Assembly: GCF_040545335.1 (NCBI RefSeq)
Contig: NZ_JBEPLU010000001.1
Coordinates: forward strand, 2,046,001-2,110,000
Reading direction: 5' to 3'
Source: Phenylobacterium koreense
Lineage (GTDB): Bacteria > Pseudomonadota > Alphaproteobacteria > Caulobacterales > Caulobacteraceae
Length of the DNA stretch: 64,000 bases
Under the pieces are notes generated by a model that was given only the letters and a program-made list of their open reading frames with translations, was not told where the DNA came from and ran no database searches. Positions within the stretch are counted from its first letter, which is position 1. Each line of letters opens with the position of its first letter. The position numbers and the translations under genes were made by a program. Below, piece after piece: positions 41,865-50,657 of this stretch.

Positions 41865-44777
41865 TCAAGCGCGCGCAGCGTCCCAGGCGGCCACCGCGGC
41901 GGCGTCACGCAGGGAGAGGTCCGGATAGCGGGGGTCGGAACCGACCTCCGGCAGGATGCGCCAGGAGCGGGCGCACTTGGCGCCCTCGGCGCGGAGCGGC
42001 TCGACCGCCACGCCGGGGACCTCGGAGAGCCTGAAGGCTTCGGCCGGGCCTTCGCCGGCGACCAGGGTCGCCTGGCTGGTCCGGAAGACCTCGGCGGCGT
42101 CGAGGCCGTCGAAGGCGGCCAGCAGGTCGGCGTCGGCGACGTGGACGCGCGGGGCCGCTTCCAGGGCCGCGCCCATGCGCTTTTCGCGGCGCTCGATCTC
42201 AAGCGCCCCGGTGACCACGGAGGTCACGGCCTGGACCTTGGCCCAGCGCTCGGCCTCGGCCGGATTGGCCCACTCGGCCGGGGTCTCCGGGATCACGCGC
42301 AGGGCGTTGGAGTGGCCCTGCGGATAGCGGGTGGTCCAGGCCTCTTCCATGGTGAAGGGGATGAGCGGGCCGAGCCAGGCGGTCAGGCGCTCGAACACCG
42401 CGTCCATCACGGTGCGGGCCGCGCGGCGGCGAAGCTCGCCGGGTTGGTCGCAGTAGAGGCTGTCGCGGCGGATGTCGAAGAACAGCGACGAGAGCTCGTT
42501 CTGGCAGAACTCGATCAGCGGCCGGATGACGTCCTGGAAGACATAGCCCTGGTAGGCGGCGCGAACCTGGCCGTCGAGCTCCCACAGGCGATGCAGGATG
42601 AAGCGCTCCAACGGCGGCATCTGGTCGAGCTCGACCGCCTCGTCCGGCGTGTAGTCGGCCAGGGCGCCCAGCATGTAGCGCACGGTGTTGCGCAGCTTCC
42701 GATAGGCGTCGGAGGTGGTCTGCAGCACCGTCTTGCCGATGCGGCTGTCGTCCGAATAGTCGATCATCGCCGCCCAGAGGCGGATGATCTCGGCCCCGGA
42801 TTCGCGGATCACCACTTCCGGATCGACGACGTTGCCCTTGGACTTGGACATCTTCTCGCCGTTCTCGTCCATGGTGAAGCCATGGGTGAGGATCGCGTCG
42901 TAGGGCGCGCGGCCGCGGGTGCCCGAGCTTTCCAGCAGCGAGGACTGGAACCAGCCGCGGTGCTGGTCGGAGCCTTCCAGATAGAGGTCGGCGGGCCAGC
43001 GGGTGTGGGCGCGGTTCTCCAGCGTGAAGGCGTGGGTCGAGCCGGAGTCGAACCAGACGTCGAGGATGTCCTCGACCTTCTCGAAGCGCTCGGGCTCGTG
43101 CTCGCCCAGGAAGTCGCTGACCGGCCGGGTGAACCAGGCGTCGGCGCCCTCGGCGGCGATGGCCGCGATGATACGGGCGTCGACGGCCGGATCGTGCAAC
43201 GGCTGGCCGGTCTCCTTGTCGACGAACATGGCCAGCGGCGCGCCCCAGGCCCGCTGGCGGCTGATCAGCCAGTCGGGCCGGGTCTCGACCATGGAACGGA
43301 TGCGGTTCTTGCCGCCGGCCGGATAGAAGGTGGTGGCCTCGATGGCTTCCAGCGCGGTCTCGCGCAGTGTGCGCCCGCCGAGCTGCCTGGTGTCCACCGG
43401 CTCGTCCATGCGGATGAACCACTGGGGCGTGTTGCGGAAGATCACCGGCGCCTTGGAGCGCCAGGAGTGCGGGTAGGAGTGCTCCAGCCGGCCGCGGGCC
43501 AGCAGGGCGCCGGCCTCGATCAGCTTGTCCATGACCGCGCCGTTGGCGGGGCCGAACTTGCCGGCCTTCTTGCCTTCGGTTTCCAGCACCTTGAGGCCGG
43601 CGAAGAGCGCCACGTGCGGATAGTAGGCCCCGTCCGGATCGACGGTTTCGGGGATCTCGCGATGACCATGGGCCAGCCAGACGAGGTAGTCGTCGGCGCC
43701 GTGACCCGGCGCGGTGTGGACGAAGCCCGTACCGGCGTCGTCGGTGACGTGGTCGCCTTCGAGCAGCGGCACCTGGAAGGCGTAGTGGGTGTCCAGGGCG
43801 GCCAGCGGATGCTCGCAGACCATGCCCTGGCAATCGACGGCCTCGACGCGGCGGGCCTTGGCGATCCTGGCGGCCTTGAAGACGTCGCCCGCCAGCTTTT
43901 CGGCCAGGATCAGCTTGTCGCCGGCCTTGGCCCAGGGCTCGAACTCAAGCCCCTCTTCCATCGCCTCGACCTCGTAGACGGCGTAGTCGATGCCGTCGGA
44001 ATAGGAGATGGCGCGGTTGGCAGGGATGGTCCACGGGGTGGTGGTCCAGATCACCACGCTGGCGCCGCGGGCGGCGTCGGAGCCTTCGACCACCGGGAAC
44101 TTGACCCAGATCGTCGGGCTGACGTGGTCGTGGTACTCGACCTCGGCGTCGGCCAGGGCGGTGCGCTCGACCGGGCTCCACATCACCGGCTTGGAGCCGC
44201 GATAGAGCTGGCCGGAGGCCACGAACTTGTGGAACTCGGCGACGATCGCGGCCTCGCTCGAATAGTCCATGGTCGCGTAGCGGTTTTCCCAGTCGCCGAT
44301 GACGCCCAGACGCTTGAAGCCCTCGCGCTGGACGTCGATCCAGTGGGAGGCGTACTCGCGGCAGCGGGTGCGGAACTCGGCCTTGGAGACCTCGTCCTTG
44401 CGGCGTCCCTGGCTGCGCAGCTCCTCCTCGATCTTCCACTCGATCGGCAGGCCATGGCAGTCCCAGCCGGGGACGTAGTCGACGTCGTAGCCGAGCAGGA
44501 AGCGCGAGCGGACGACGAAGTCCTTCAGGGTCTTCTGCAGGGCGTGGCCGATGTGGATCGCGCCGTTGGCGTAGGGCGGGCCGTCGTGCAGCACGAAAAG
44601 CGGGGCGCCGGCGCGCTGCCGCTCGGCGCGGACCGCGCGGTAGAGGTCGAGCTCCGCCCACTTGGCCAGGATCTGCGGCTCCTTCTGCGGCAAACCGGCG
44701 CGCATCGGGAACGGGGTTTCCGGGAGGAAGACGGTTTCGCGGTAGTCGCGCGAAGGCTTTTCGGCGTCGTCGGCCAT
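41865..44777 (-). CDS. ileS: Isoleucine--tRNA ligase
   Basis: This 970-residue class I synthetase charges tRNA-Ile. HIGH is at about residue 75 (AIHIGHAL), the editing domain lies in the middle, and the KMSKS loop (EKMSKSKGN) is near 642. The C-terminal part ends without the zinc-finger Cys cluster of E. coli IleS, as in many alphaproteobacteria. The stop lies eight bases before the lspA ATG, so the two genes are one operon. Confidence 0.97.
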   Translation of the reverse strand: MADDAEKPSRDYRETVFLPETPFPMRAGLPQKEPQILAKWAELDLYRAVRAERQRAGAPLFVLHDGPPYANGAIHIGHALQKTLKDFVVRSRFLLGYDVDYVPGWDCHGLPIEWKIEEELRSQGRRKDEVSKAEFRTRCREYASHWIDVQREGFKRLGVIGDWENRYATMDYSSEAAIVAEFHKFVASGQLYRGSKPVMWSPVERTALADAEVEYHDHVSPTIWVKFPVVEGSDAARGASVVIWTTTPWTIPANRAISYSDGIDYAVYEVEAMEEGLEFEPWAKAGDKLILAEKLAGDVFKAARIAKARRVEAVDCQGMVCEHPLAALDTHYAFQVPLLEGDHVTDDAGTGFVHTAPGHGADDYLVWLAHGHREIPETVDPDGAYYPHVALFAGLKVLETEGKKAGKFGPANGAVMDKLIEAGALLARGRLEHSYPHSWRSKAPVIFRNTPQWFIRMDEPVDTRQLGGRTLRETALEAIEATTFYPAGGKNRIRSMVETRPDWLISRQRAWGAPLAMFVDKETGQPLHDPAVDARIIAAIAAEGADAWFTRPVSDFLGEHEPERFEKVEDILDVWFDSGSTHAFTLENRAHTRWPADLYLEGSDQHRGWFQSSLLESSGTRGRAPYDAILTHGFTMDENGEKMSKSKGNVVDPEVVIRESGAEIIRLWAAMIDYSDDSRIGKTVLQTTSDAYRKLRNTVRYMLGALADYTPDEAVELDQMPPLERFILHRLWELDGQVRAAYQGYVFQDVIRPLIEFCQNELSSLFFDIRRDSLYCDQPGELRRRAARTVMDAVFERLTAWLGPLIPFTMEEAWTTRYPQGHSNALRVIPETPAEWANPAEAERWAKVQAVTSVVTGALEIERREKRMGAALEAAPRVHVADADLLAAFDGLDAAEVFRTSQATLVAGEGPAEAFRLSEVPGVAVEPLRAEGAKCARSWRILPEVGSDPRYPDLSLRDAAAVAAWDAARA

Positions 44778-45264
44778 AGGACTTTCCAGCTTGGCTCGGA
44801 ACTTAGTGGGGACTTCGAAGGCGGGTGCAACCCGGCGCGCGCTGGAGCGGGACGTCCGCCGGCGTCACGCCGGGCGGGTAATTCGCAGCGGTTTCCGAAC
44901 CGAAGTCATCGCCCGCGCTGTAGCAGAGGGCGCGGCCGGGCGCGAGCCCCTTTGCCCCTCGCCAGGGTGCGGCCCCGTGTGATTTGACATCGCAGTCAGG
45001 TACGGCCAGGATCACGGCTAGATGTGTATTCAAGCTGACATGCCGCGCCGAGCGCACCATGCGGGACGCCTAGTCGAAGGAGACTAGCCCCGGACCCATA
45101 ACGGCTGCGCGCCGGGTGTTCGGGGATGCTCACATCTGAAATCTGCACAACGTGCGTGGTCTTGGCCCTGATTGGGCGAGGACGCGACGAATATCTCAAA
45201 CGACTGCGCGGTAACCGCCCCGAGGGGCGGCGATTACGCCTGCGCGCTTATCAGGAACTTGAAC
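44778..45264. other. Gene-free region between ileS and rnk-like gene
   Basis: These 487 bases contain no convincing ORF, tRNA or known RNA. They must hold the ileS promoter (leftward) and the promoter of the rnk-like gene (rightward). A hairpin at 45211-45237 (GTAA-CCGCCCC-GA-GGGGCGG-CGA-TTAC) lies 28 bases before the rnk-like start and could affect its translation. A CCGGCGT/ACGCCGG palindrome lies near 44865. Confidence 0.5.
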
Positions 45265-45660
45265 ATGGCCACCAGGACCAAGGCCCGCCCCAAGGTGCGG
45301 GTGACCGAGAGCGATTTCGACAAGCTGACCGCCGTCAGCCAGGCGCCGCGGGCGCCGACCCCCGGCGCCGAACTGCTGATCGAGGAGCTGGAGCGCTTCT
45401 CCATCGTGCCCGACCACTCCGATCGGCGGCTGAAGTTCGTGCGGCTGGGCTCGAAGGTGACCTATCGCGACCTTTCGCTGCAGAAGGAGCGGACGGTGCG
45501 GGTCGGCCTGCCGGGCGAGGCGGACGTGGACGAGAACCGGATCTCGGTGCTGGCCCCGGTGGGCGCGGCGCTGATCGGCCTGACCGTGGGGGACGTGTTC
45601 CGCTGGACCGGGCCGGACGAGAAGCTGCGCGAGATCGAGGTGCTGGCGATCGAGGATTGA
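45265..45660 (+). CDS. rnk: Nucleoside diphosphate kinase regulator (Rnk)/GreA-GreB C-terminal family
   Basis: This 131-residue protein matches the Rnk family, which has the FKBP-like C-terminal domain of GreA/GreB after a short helical N-terminus and binds RNA polymerase. Features are VTESDFDKLTAV, VRLGSKVTYRDL, RTVRVGLPGEADVDENRISVLAPVGAALIGLTVGDVF. It lacks the long Gre coiled coil, so it should not stimulate transcript cleavage. The ATG at 45265 is chosen; a longer frame from 45172 crosses the hairpin region. Confidence 0.85.
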   Translation: MATRTKARPKVRVTESDFDKLTAVSQAPRAPTPGAELLIEELERFSIVPDHSDRRLKFVRLGSKVTYRDLSLQKERTVRVGLPGEADVDENRISVLAPVGAALIGLTVGDVFRWTGPDEKLREIEVLAIED

Positions 45661-45692
45661 GGGCCGACATAGGCCGATATCGCCAACGCAAG

Positions 45693-45734
45693 GCGTCATC
45701 CCCGGTCTTCGGCCTGCGGCCGAAACCGGGATGA
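45693..45734. repeat. Intergenic palindromic repeat (copy D)
   Basis: GCGTCATCCCCGGTCTTCGGCC-TGC-GGCCGAAACCGGGATGA is a near-perfect hairpin, the stem of the dispersed family without the CATCAGG-GTTCATGG lead. It lies between the convergent rnk-like and ribF genes and could also end transcription. Confidence 0.75.
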
Positions 45735-45743
45735 ATTTGGCGG

Positions 45744-46679
45744 TCAGAACTCGGGAAGCAGGAGGGCGCGGGCCTGACGGGCGTCTTCCATGATCTGGGC
45801 GGTCATGGCCTCGAGGCTGTCGAACTTCAGCTCCGGCCGGAGGAAGGCGACGAGGTCGGTTTCGATCACCTGGCCATAGAGGTCTTCGTCGAAATCGAAG
45901 AGCCAGACTTCCAGGCGCGCCGCGATCTCGCCCGGGATGGTGGGATTAACGCCGATATTGGCGACGCCGGCGATCTCGCGGCCGTCGGGCAGGCGGGTGC
46001 GGGTGGCGTAGACGCCGTACCTCGGCGCCACATAGTCGGTCAGGGCGACGTTGGCGGTGGGATAGCCCAGGGTGCGGCCGAGCTGGCGGCCGCGCTCGAC
46101 CACGCCTTCGATGGCGAAGGGGCGGCCAAGGATCGCCGCGGCGTCCTGCGGCCGGCCCTCACGCAGGGCCTGGCGCACGCCGGTGGAGGAGAACTTCTCC
46201 TGGCCATCGCCGAGGGCCTCGGCCACCGAGACGGTGAAGCCGAACTCCTGGCCGTACCTGGTCATCAGCTCGGGGCTGCCGGTGCGGCCCTTGCCGAAGG
46301 AGATGTCGAAGCCGACGGCCACGTGGCGAACGCCCAGGCCGCGGACCAGCACGTCCTCGACGAACTGGCGGTCGGTGAGGTTGGCCATCTCCTGGTCGAA
46401 GGCCAGGACATAGAAGACATCGACGCCGAGGGCCGCCAGGGCGCGGGCCTGCTGATCGGGCTTCATGATCCGGAAGGCCGGGGCGCCCGGCTGGAAGATC
46501 TGGCGCGGATGGGGCTCGAAGCTGATGACGCCGAGCGGCGCCTTCTGCTCCATGGCGGCGCGGGCGGCCTCGGCGATCACCCGCTGGTGGCCGCGGTGGA
46601 CGCCGTCGAAATTGCCGAGGGCGACGGCCGCATGCTTGTCGGCCTCTTCCAGTCCCTTCCAGCCGTGAACGATACGCAT
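45744..46679 (-). CDS. ribF: Bifunctional riboflavin kinase/FAD synthetase
   Basis: This 311-residue enzyme makes FMN and then FAD from riboflavin. The N-terminal nucleotidyltransferase domain has VALGNFDGVHRGHQRVI and FEPHPRQIF; the C-terminal riboflavin kinase domain has LGRTLGYPTANVAL and GVANIGVNPTIPGE...ARLEVWLFDFDEDLYG. The gene is three bases downstream of the MaoC gene on the same strand, so they are probably co-transcribed. No FMN riboswitch is seen. Confidence 0.96.
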   Translation of the reverse strand: MRIVHGWKGLEEADKHAAVALGNFDGVHRGHQRVIAEAARAAMEQKAPLGVISFEPHPRQIFQPGAPAFRIMKPDQQARALAALGVDVFYVLAFDQEMANLTDRQFVEDVLVRGLGVRHVAVGFDISFGKGRTGSPELMTRYGQEFGFTVSVAEALGDGQEKFSSTGVRQALREGRPQDAAAILGRPFAIEGVVERGRQLGRTLGYPTANVALTDYVAPRYGVYATRTRLPDGREIAGVANIGVNPTIPGEIAARLEVWLFDFDEDLYGQVIETDLVAFLRPELKFDSLEAMTAQIMEDARQARALLLPEF

Positions 46680-46682
46680 GGG

Positions 46683-47114
46683 CTAGACCCTTGACGTGGG
46701 GCGGCGCGGGACCATGACCACGGCCTCGCCGTCGACCACGGTCTTGCCGTCCACCTGGCAGACGGTGGCGAGGGTCGCGTGGGCGCGGCGTTCGTCCAGG
46801 GCCTGGACGGTGACGCGGGTGACGACCGGGTCGCCGATCTTCACCGGCCGGCGGAAGCGCAGGGACTGGTTCAGGTAGATGGCGCCCGGGCCCGGAAGCT
46901 TGGTGCCCAGGACGGCGGAGATGTAGGCGGCCGACAGCATGCCGTGGGCGATGCGGCCCTGGAACGGCGTGGTCAGGGCGTAGTCCTCATCCAGATGGAC
47001 CGGATTGGTGTCGCCGGAGACGGCGGCGAAGGCCTCCACGTCCGCGGTTCCGACGATCTTGGTCGTCTCGGCCGACTGGCCCACGGTCAGATCCTCGAAG
47101 AATAGTCCTTGCAC
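46683..47114 (-). CDS. MaoC family dehydratase (enoyl-CoA hydratase fold)
   Basis: This 143-residue single hot-dog-fold protein has the catalytic pattern of (R)-specific enoyl-CoA hydratases: SGDTNPVHLDEDYALTTPFQGRIAHGMLSAAYISAVLGT, with Asp and His of the hydratase 2 motif. It would hydrate 2-enoyl-CoA to (R)-3-hydroxyacyl-CoA, for example for PHA or beta-oxidation. A GTG at 47114 is favoured because a GGGG lies upstream; a TTG two codons earlier is possible. It precedes ribF by three bases. Confidence 0.9.
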   Translation of the reverse strand: MQGLFFEDLTVGQSAETTKIVGTADVEAFAAVSGDTNPVHLDEDYALTTPFQGRIAHGMLSAAYISAVLGTKLPGPGAIYLNQSLRFRRPVKIGDPVVTRVTVQALDERRAHATLATVCQVDGKTVVDGEAVVMVPRRPTSRV

Positions 47115-47160
47115 GCCCAACCCCGCTTATCTCTTGCGCCTACTAGTTAGCGGCTTTTGC

Positions 47161-48024
47161 TCACCACGCCAGATCGGCGATGGCGTAGGTGGCCCGCGCG
47201 CCGTCCTTGGCGAGCAGGCTTTCGACGGCCGTCGCATCGATGCCGGCCGGACCGATGGTCTCGGCGCCATGGATGCCGCTGGCGACGAAGAGCATGTCGA
47301 GGCCCTGGTCGTTGGCGCCCTTGGCGTCGGTTGCGATCCCGTCGCCGATGCAGAGCACCCGGGACGGGTCGAGCGGCCGGCCGAGCAGCACCTGGGCCTC
47401 GCCGAGGCAGAGGCCATAGATCGGGGCGTGCGGCTTGCCGGCCATGATCACCTCGCCGCCCATTTGCTCGTAGCGCTGGGCCAGGGCCCCGCCGCAATAG
47501 ATCAGGCGGTCGCCCTTCTGGACGACGATGTCCGGATTGGCGCAGATCATCGGCAGCTTGCGGGCCAGGGCGACTTCGAAGCGCTCGGCGTAATCATCCG
47601 GGCCCTCGACGTCGTCGTCATAGGGGCCGGTGCAGGAGATGAAGGCGGCCTTGTCCGGACCGGCGAAGGTGAGGTCGAGGCCCTCATAGAGCGCGGCGTC
47701 CTTTTCCGGCCCGATGGCCCAGGCCGGGCCGGGCGCGCGGCCGCTGAGCAGGATGCGGGTGGCGTCGCCCGAGGAGATGAAGGCTGACCAGGCTTCCCGC
47801 GGGACGCCGAGCTGGTCGAGCTGGGAGTGGACGGCGCTGGAGGGGCGCGGGGCGTTGGAGATCAGGATCACCGGCCCGCGCTCGGCCCGCCAGCGGGCGA
47901 GGGCGTCGCACGCCGGCTTGAAGCTTTCGCGGCCGTTGTGGATCACGCCCCAGATGTCGGAGAGCAGGACGTCGTAGCGGTCGGCGACGGCCGAGAGGCC
48001 GTTGATCAGGACGGGCGCAGTCAT
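47161..48024 (-). CDS. HAD-superfamily subfamily IIA hydrolase (TIGR01459)
   Basis: This 287-residue NagD-like phosphatase carries the HAD nucleophile in YDVLLSDIWGVIHNG (D23), ILISNAPRPSS for motif II, a Lys near AGKPHAPIYG and motif III GDGIATDAKGANDQGLDMLFVASG. Asp+2 of motif I is Trp (DIW), which is usual for this subfamily. Members dephosphorylate small phosphorylated metabolites; the substrate is unknown. The start ATG 48024 is chosen over an upstream in-frame ATG because family proteins begin just before the PVLINGLSAVA segment. Confidence 0.88.
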   Translation of the reverse strand: MTAPVLINGLSAVADRYDVLLSDIWGVIHNGRESFKPACDALARWRAERGPVILISNAPRPSSAVHSQLDQLGVPREAWSAFISSGDATRILLSGRAPGPAWAIGPEKDAALYEGLDLTFAGPDKAAFISCTGPYDDDVEGPDDYAERFEVALARKLPMICANPDIVVQKGDRLIYCGGALAQRYEQMGGEVIMAGKPHAPIYGLCLGEAQVLLGRPLDPSRVLCIGDGIATDAKGANDQGLDMLFVASGIHGAETIGPAGIDATAVESLLAKDGARATYAIADLAW

Positions 48025-48070
48025 GGGCGCGGCGGTAAAGCGCGCAGGGCCTGCGGTCAATGCAGCGCTG

Positions 48071-49369
48071 TCAGAGACGGCTCGCCGCAGCCGTGCGCCG
48101 GGCCAGCAGCCCGACCCCGCCGCGGGCTGCGGCCGGCAGGTCGGGGGCGAGGGAGACCGGGCTCTCGACCTCGGTCAGGACCGCGTCGCGGATGGCGCGG
48201 GGCTCGCCGAACAGGTGGCCTTGGCCAAGGCCGATGTCGAGTTCGAGGATATCGACGATCTGGCGCTCGCTCTCGACCTTCTCGGCCACCAGCTCGACGC
48301 CGAAGCGGCGGGTCAGGGTGGCGAAGTCCTGGGCGGCGAGGTCGGGCATAGAGCGCAGGACGAGGCCGTCCTCGGTTTCGACAAGTTCGTCCAGCAGCAC
48401 GGGCGCGCCGATCTTGAGGAACTTCACGTCGGAGCGGGCGAGGTCCTGGAAGTCGATGTCCAGGTTGACGACCTTGTCGATGGAGAAGCGGAAGCCCAGC
48501 TCGCCCAGCTTGGCCATGTTGCGGGCCTCGACCGCGCCGCGGCGGTCATAGGCGTCCTGGCCGAGCTCGAAGATCAGCGCGCCGGCGAGGTCGCGGTTGG
48601 CCGAGAGCAGGTCCAGGAACTGCGGGAAGAAGCTGTCGTCCGCCAGGCTGGAGATCGAGATGTTGCAGAAGATGCCGACCTTGCGGTCCTGCTTGGCCAG
48701 GCGCCGGACGATCTGCACGCAGCGGAACAGCAGCAGGTTGTCGATGGAGGCGACCAGGCCCTCGGCCTCAGCGACCTCCATGTATTCGGACGGGGTGAGG
48801 ACCCGACCGGCGGCGTCACGCAGCCGCGAATAGCTTTCGTAGAAGACCGTGCGGCGCTGGGGCAGCGCGACCACCGGCTGCAGGTAGAGGTCGATGCGGT
48901 TCTCGGCCAGAGCGTCGCGGACGGTGTCCAGCAGGCCGGAGCGGCGGGGGGGCGGCTCTTCCCGGCGCAGGGGCGTGGCGGCGCTGACCGCGGCGACCCG
49001 CTCGTCCAGCCGGTCGCCGAGCTCTTCGACCAGACCTTCCAGCATCTGCAGCTCGTCCTCGATCGCCTCGGAGCGGCCGAGGTCGGTGTTCACGGCTTCG
49101 GCCATCTCGGCCAGGCGGCCGTCGAGCTGCTCCATCTGGCCGAGCATGATGCGGTGCGCTTCGCGCACGTCCTCGAATTCGCGGCGCAGGCTGCGGAGCT
49201 TCAGGGTCTGGGCCACGAGGCCGTGGATGGCCAGGCAGAGGCCGAGCCCGCCGACCAGGGCCGCGACGCCGGCCGCCCAGCCGCCGCCGTTCCGCCACAA
49301 GAGGAGGGCGACGATCAGCGCAAAACAGAGGTAGGTGGCCGAAAGCGCCACCGAAGTGAACTGTCGCAT
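48071..49369 (-). CDS. tipF: TipF-like flagellum-positioning protein with degenerate EAL domain
   Basis: This 432-residue protein has two N-terminal membrane helices (about 7-25 and 31-54), a coiled coil (about 56-130) and a C-terminal EAL domain (about 145-400). The EAL signature is FYESYSRL (E178-S179-Y180), and several catalytic acidic residues of active c-di-GMP phosphodiesterases are absent. This architecture is that of Caulobacter TipF, which binds c-di-GMP and recruits flagellar assembly factors to the new pole. It is a single gene with no flagellar operon next to it. Confidence 0.88.
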   Translation of the reverse strand: MRQFTSVALSATYLCFALIVALLLWRNGGGWAAGVAALVGGLGLCLAIHGLVAQTLKLRSLRREFEDVREAHRIMLGQMEQLDGRLAEMAEAVNTDLGRSEAIEDELQMLEGLVEELGDRLDERVAAVSAATPLRREEPPPRRSGLLDTVRDALAENRIDLYLQPVVALPQRRTVFYESYSRLRDAAGRVLTPSEYMEVAEAEGLVASIDNLLLFRCVQIVRRLAKQDRKVGIFCNISISSLADDSFFPQFLDLLSANRDLAGALIFELGQDAYDRRGAVEARNMAKLGELGFRFSIDKVVNLDIDFQDLARSDVKFLKIGAPVLLDELVETEDGLVLRSMPDLAAQDFATLTRRFGVELVAEKVESERQIVDILELDIGLGQGHLFGEPRAIRDAVLTEVESPVSLAPDLPAAARGGVGLLARRTAAASRL

Positions 49370-49474
49370 GGGCCCGCAGAATCCGAATCGCCCCGATTAT
49401 CGGCCGCGTCGGCGCTGCAAGTCGAATGGATTAACAAAGGCTTCCGGCGCGGCTTGCCGCACCGGGGCCGGGCC

Positions 49475-50353
49475 CTAGCGGGTGGGGACGGGTTTCTCGC
49501 CGCGATAGTCGTAGAAGCCGCGGCCGGCCTTGCGGCCCAGCCAGCCGGCCTCGACGTACTTCACCAGCAGCGGGCAGGGACGGTACTTGGAATCCGCCAG
49601 ACCGTCATAGAGGACGTTCATGATCGACAGGACGGTGTCCAGGCCGATGAAGTCGCCGAGCTCCAGCGGGCCCATCGGATGGTTGGCGCCCAGCTTCAGG
49701 GCGGTGTCGATGGCGTCCACCGTGCCGACGCCTTCGTAGAGGGTGTAGATCGCCTCGTTGATCATCGGCACCAGGATCCGGTTGACGATGAAGGCCGGGA
49801 AGTCTTCGGCGTTGGCGGTGGTCTTGCCGAGCGAACGGGCGAACTCGACGGCGGTCTCGTAGGTCGGGGCGTCGGTGGCGATGCCGCGGATGATCTCCAC
49901 GAGGTTCATCAGCGGCACCGGGTTCATGAAGTGCAGGCCGATGAAGCGCTCGGGGCGGTCGGAGGCCGCGCCCAGCCGGGTGATGGAGATCGAGGAGGTG
50001 TTGGACGCCAGGATGGTCTGTTCGGCCAGGTGCGGCGTCAGGGCCTTGAAGATGGTCTTCTTGACGTCTTCGTTCTCGGTGGCCGCCTCGATAGCGAGAT
50101 CAGTGGCGCCGACGGTCTGGAGTTCGGGCGCAGCCTTGATGCGGGCGAGGCCGGCTTCCATCGCCGACTGGTCGATGATGCCGCGGGCGACCTGCCGGGC
50201 CATGTTCCTTTCGATCAGCGCCAGGCCGGCCTCGATCTTGTCTTGGCTCACGTCGTGCAGCAGCACGTCGTAGCCGCCCAGGGCGCAGACATGCGCGATG
50301 CCCGAGCCCATCTGGCCCGCGCCGATAATCCCAACCGACTTGATCTGAACCAT
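49475..50353 (-). CDS. 3-hydroxybutyryl-CoA dehydrogenase
   Basis: This 292-residue NAD-dependent enzyme oxidises 3-hydroxyacyl-CoA to the ketone in beta-oxidation or butanoate/PHB turnover. The Rossmann motif IKSVGIIGAGQMGSGIAHVCA, the catalytic region RFIGLHFMNPVPLM (His) and the C-terminal NHPMGPLELGDFIGLDT are present. The ATG at 50353 (MVQIKSVG) is the normal start; upstream in-frame sequence is unrelated. It lies about 300 bases downstream of etfA on the same strand but beyond a terminator. Confidence 0.95.
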   Translation of the reverse strand: MVQIKSVGIIGAGQMGSGIAHVCALGGYDVLLHDVSQDKIEAGLALIERNMARQVARGIIDQSAMEAGLARIKAAPELQTVGATDLAIEAATENEDVKKTIFKALTPHLAEQTILASNTSSISITRLGAASDRPERFIGLHFMNPVPLMNLVEIIRGIATDAPTYETAVEFARSLGKTTANAEDFPAFIVNRILVPMINEAIYTLYEGVGTVDAIDTALKLGANHPMGPLELGDFIGLDTVLSIMNVLYDGLADSKYRPCPLLVKYVEAGWLGRKAGRGFYDYRGEKPVPTR

Positions 50354-50600
50354 GCCGAAAATCGCCTCGAATGCCGCAGCGCGATCCCCGGCGCGCTTAT
50401 GACGAGTTTCTAACATGCGAAGCCGCCTGACCGCCAAGGGTTTGCTGCGTCGCAGCGTAGCTCGCGGGGCGGAAAAGGCGGGTAGTCGCGCAGAGCGTGT
50501 GTGGAGCGCTGTTTCCCTCCGCTGCTTGGGAAGGGAGATAGGAGACGCCCGGATCCTCCCCGTTGCGGAAGGGCTCTGGGGGAGAGACGTCGGGGGCATG

Positions 50601-50632
50601 AAAAAGGGGCGGTCCCTGGCGGGGCCGCCCCT
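50601..50632 (-). terminator. Rho-independent terminator of etfBA
   Basis: On the minus strand AAGGGGCGG and CCGCCCCTT form a stem around a GC-rich loop, followed by TTT before the CATG. It lies 26 bases after the etfA stop. Confidence 0.85.
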
Positions 50633-50657
50633 TGATCGTTTCCGAACTGGACCGGGC

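Noticed and set aside
42141..44987. 948-codon open frame on the plus strand opposite ileS
   Set aside because: It is antisense to a full, well-conserved isoleucyl-tRNA synthetase, and its product is a low-complexity Gly/Ala/Val/Asp/Arg string. Long antisense frames are expected where third positions are nearly all G or C.
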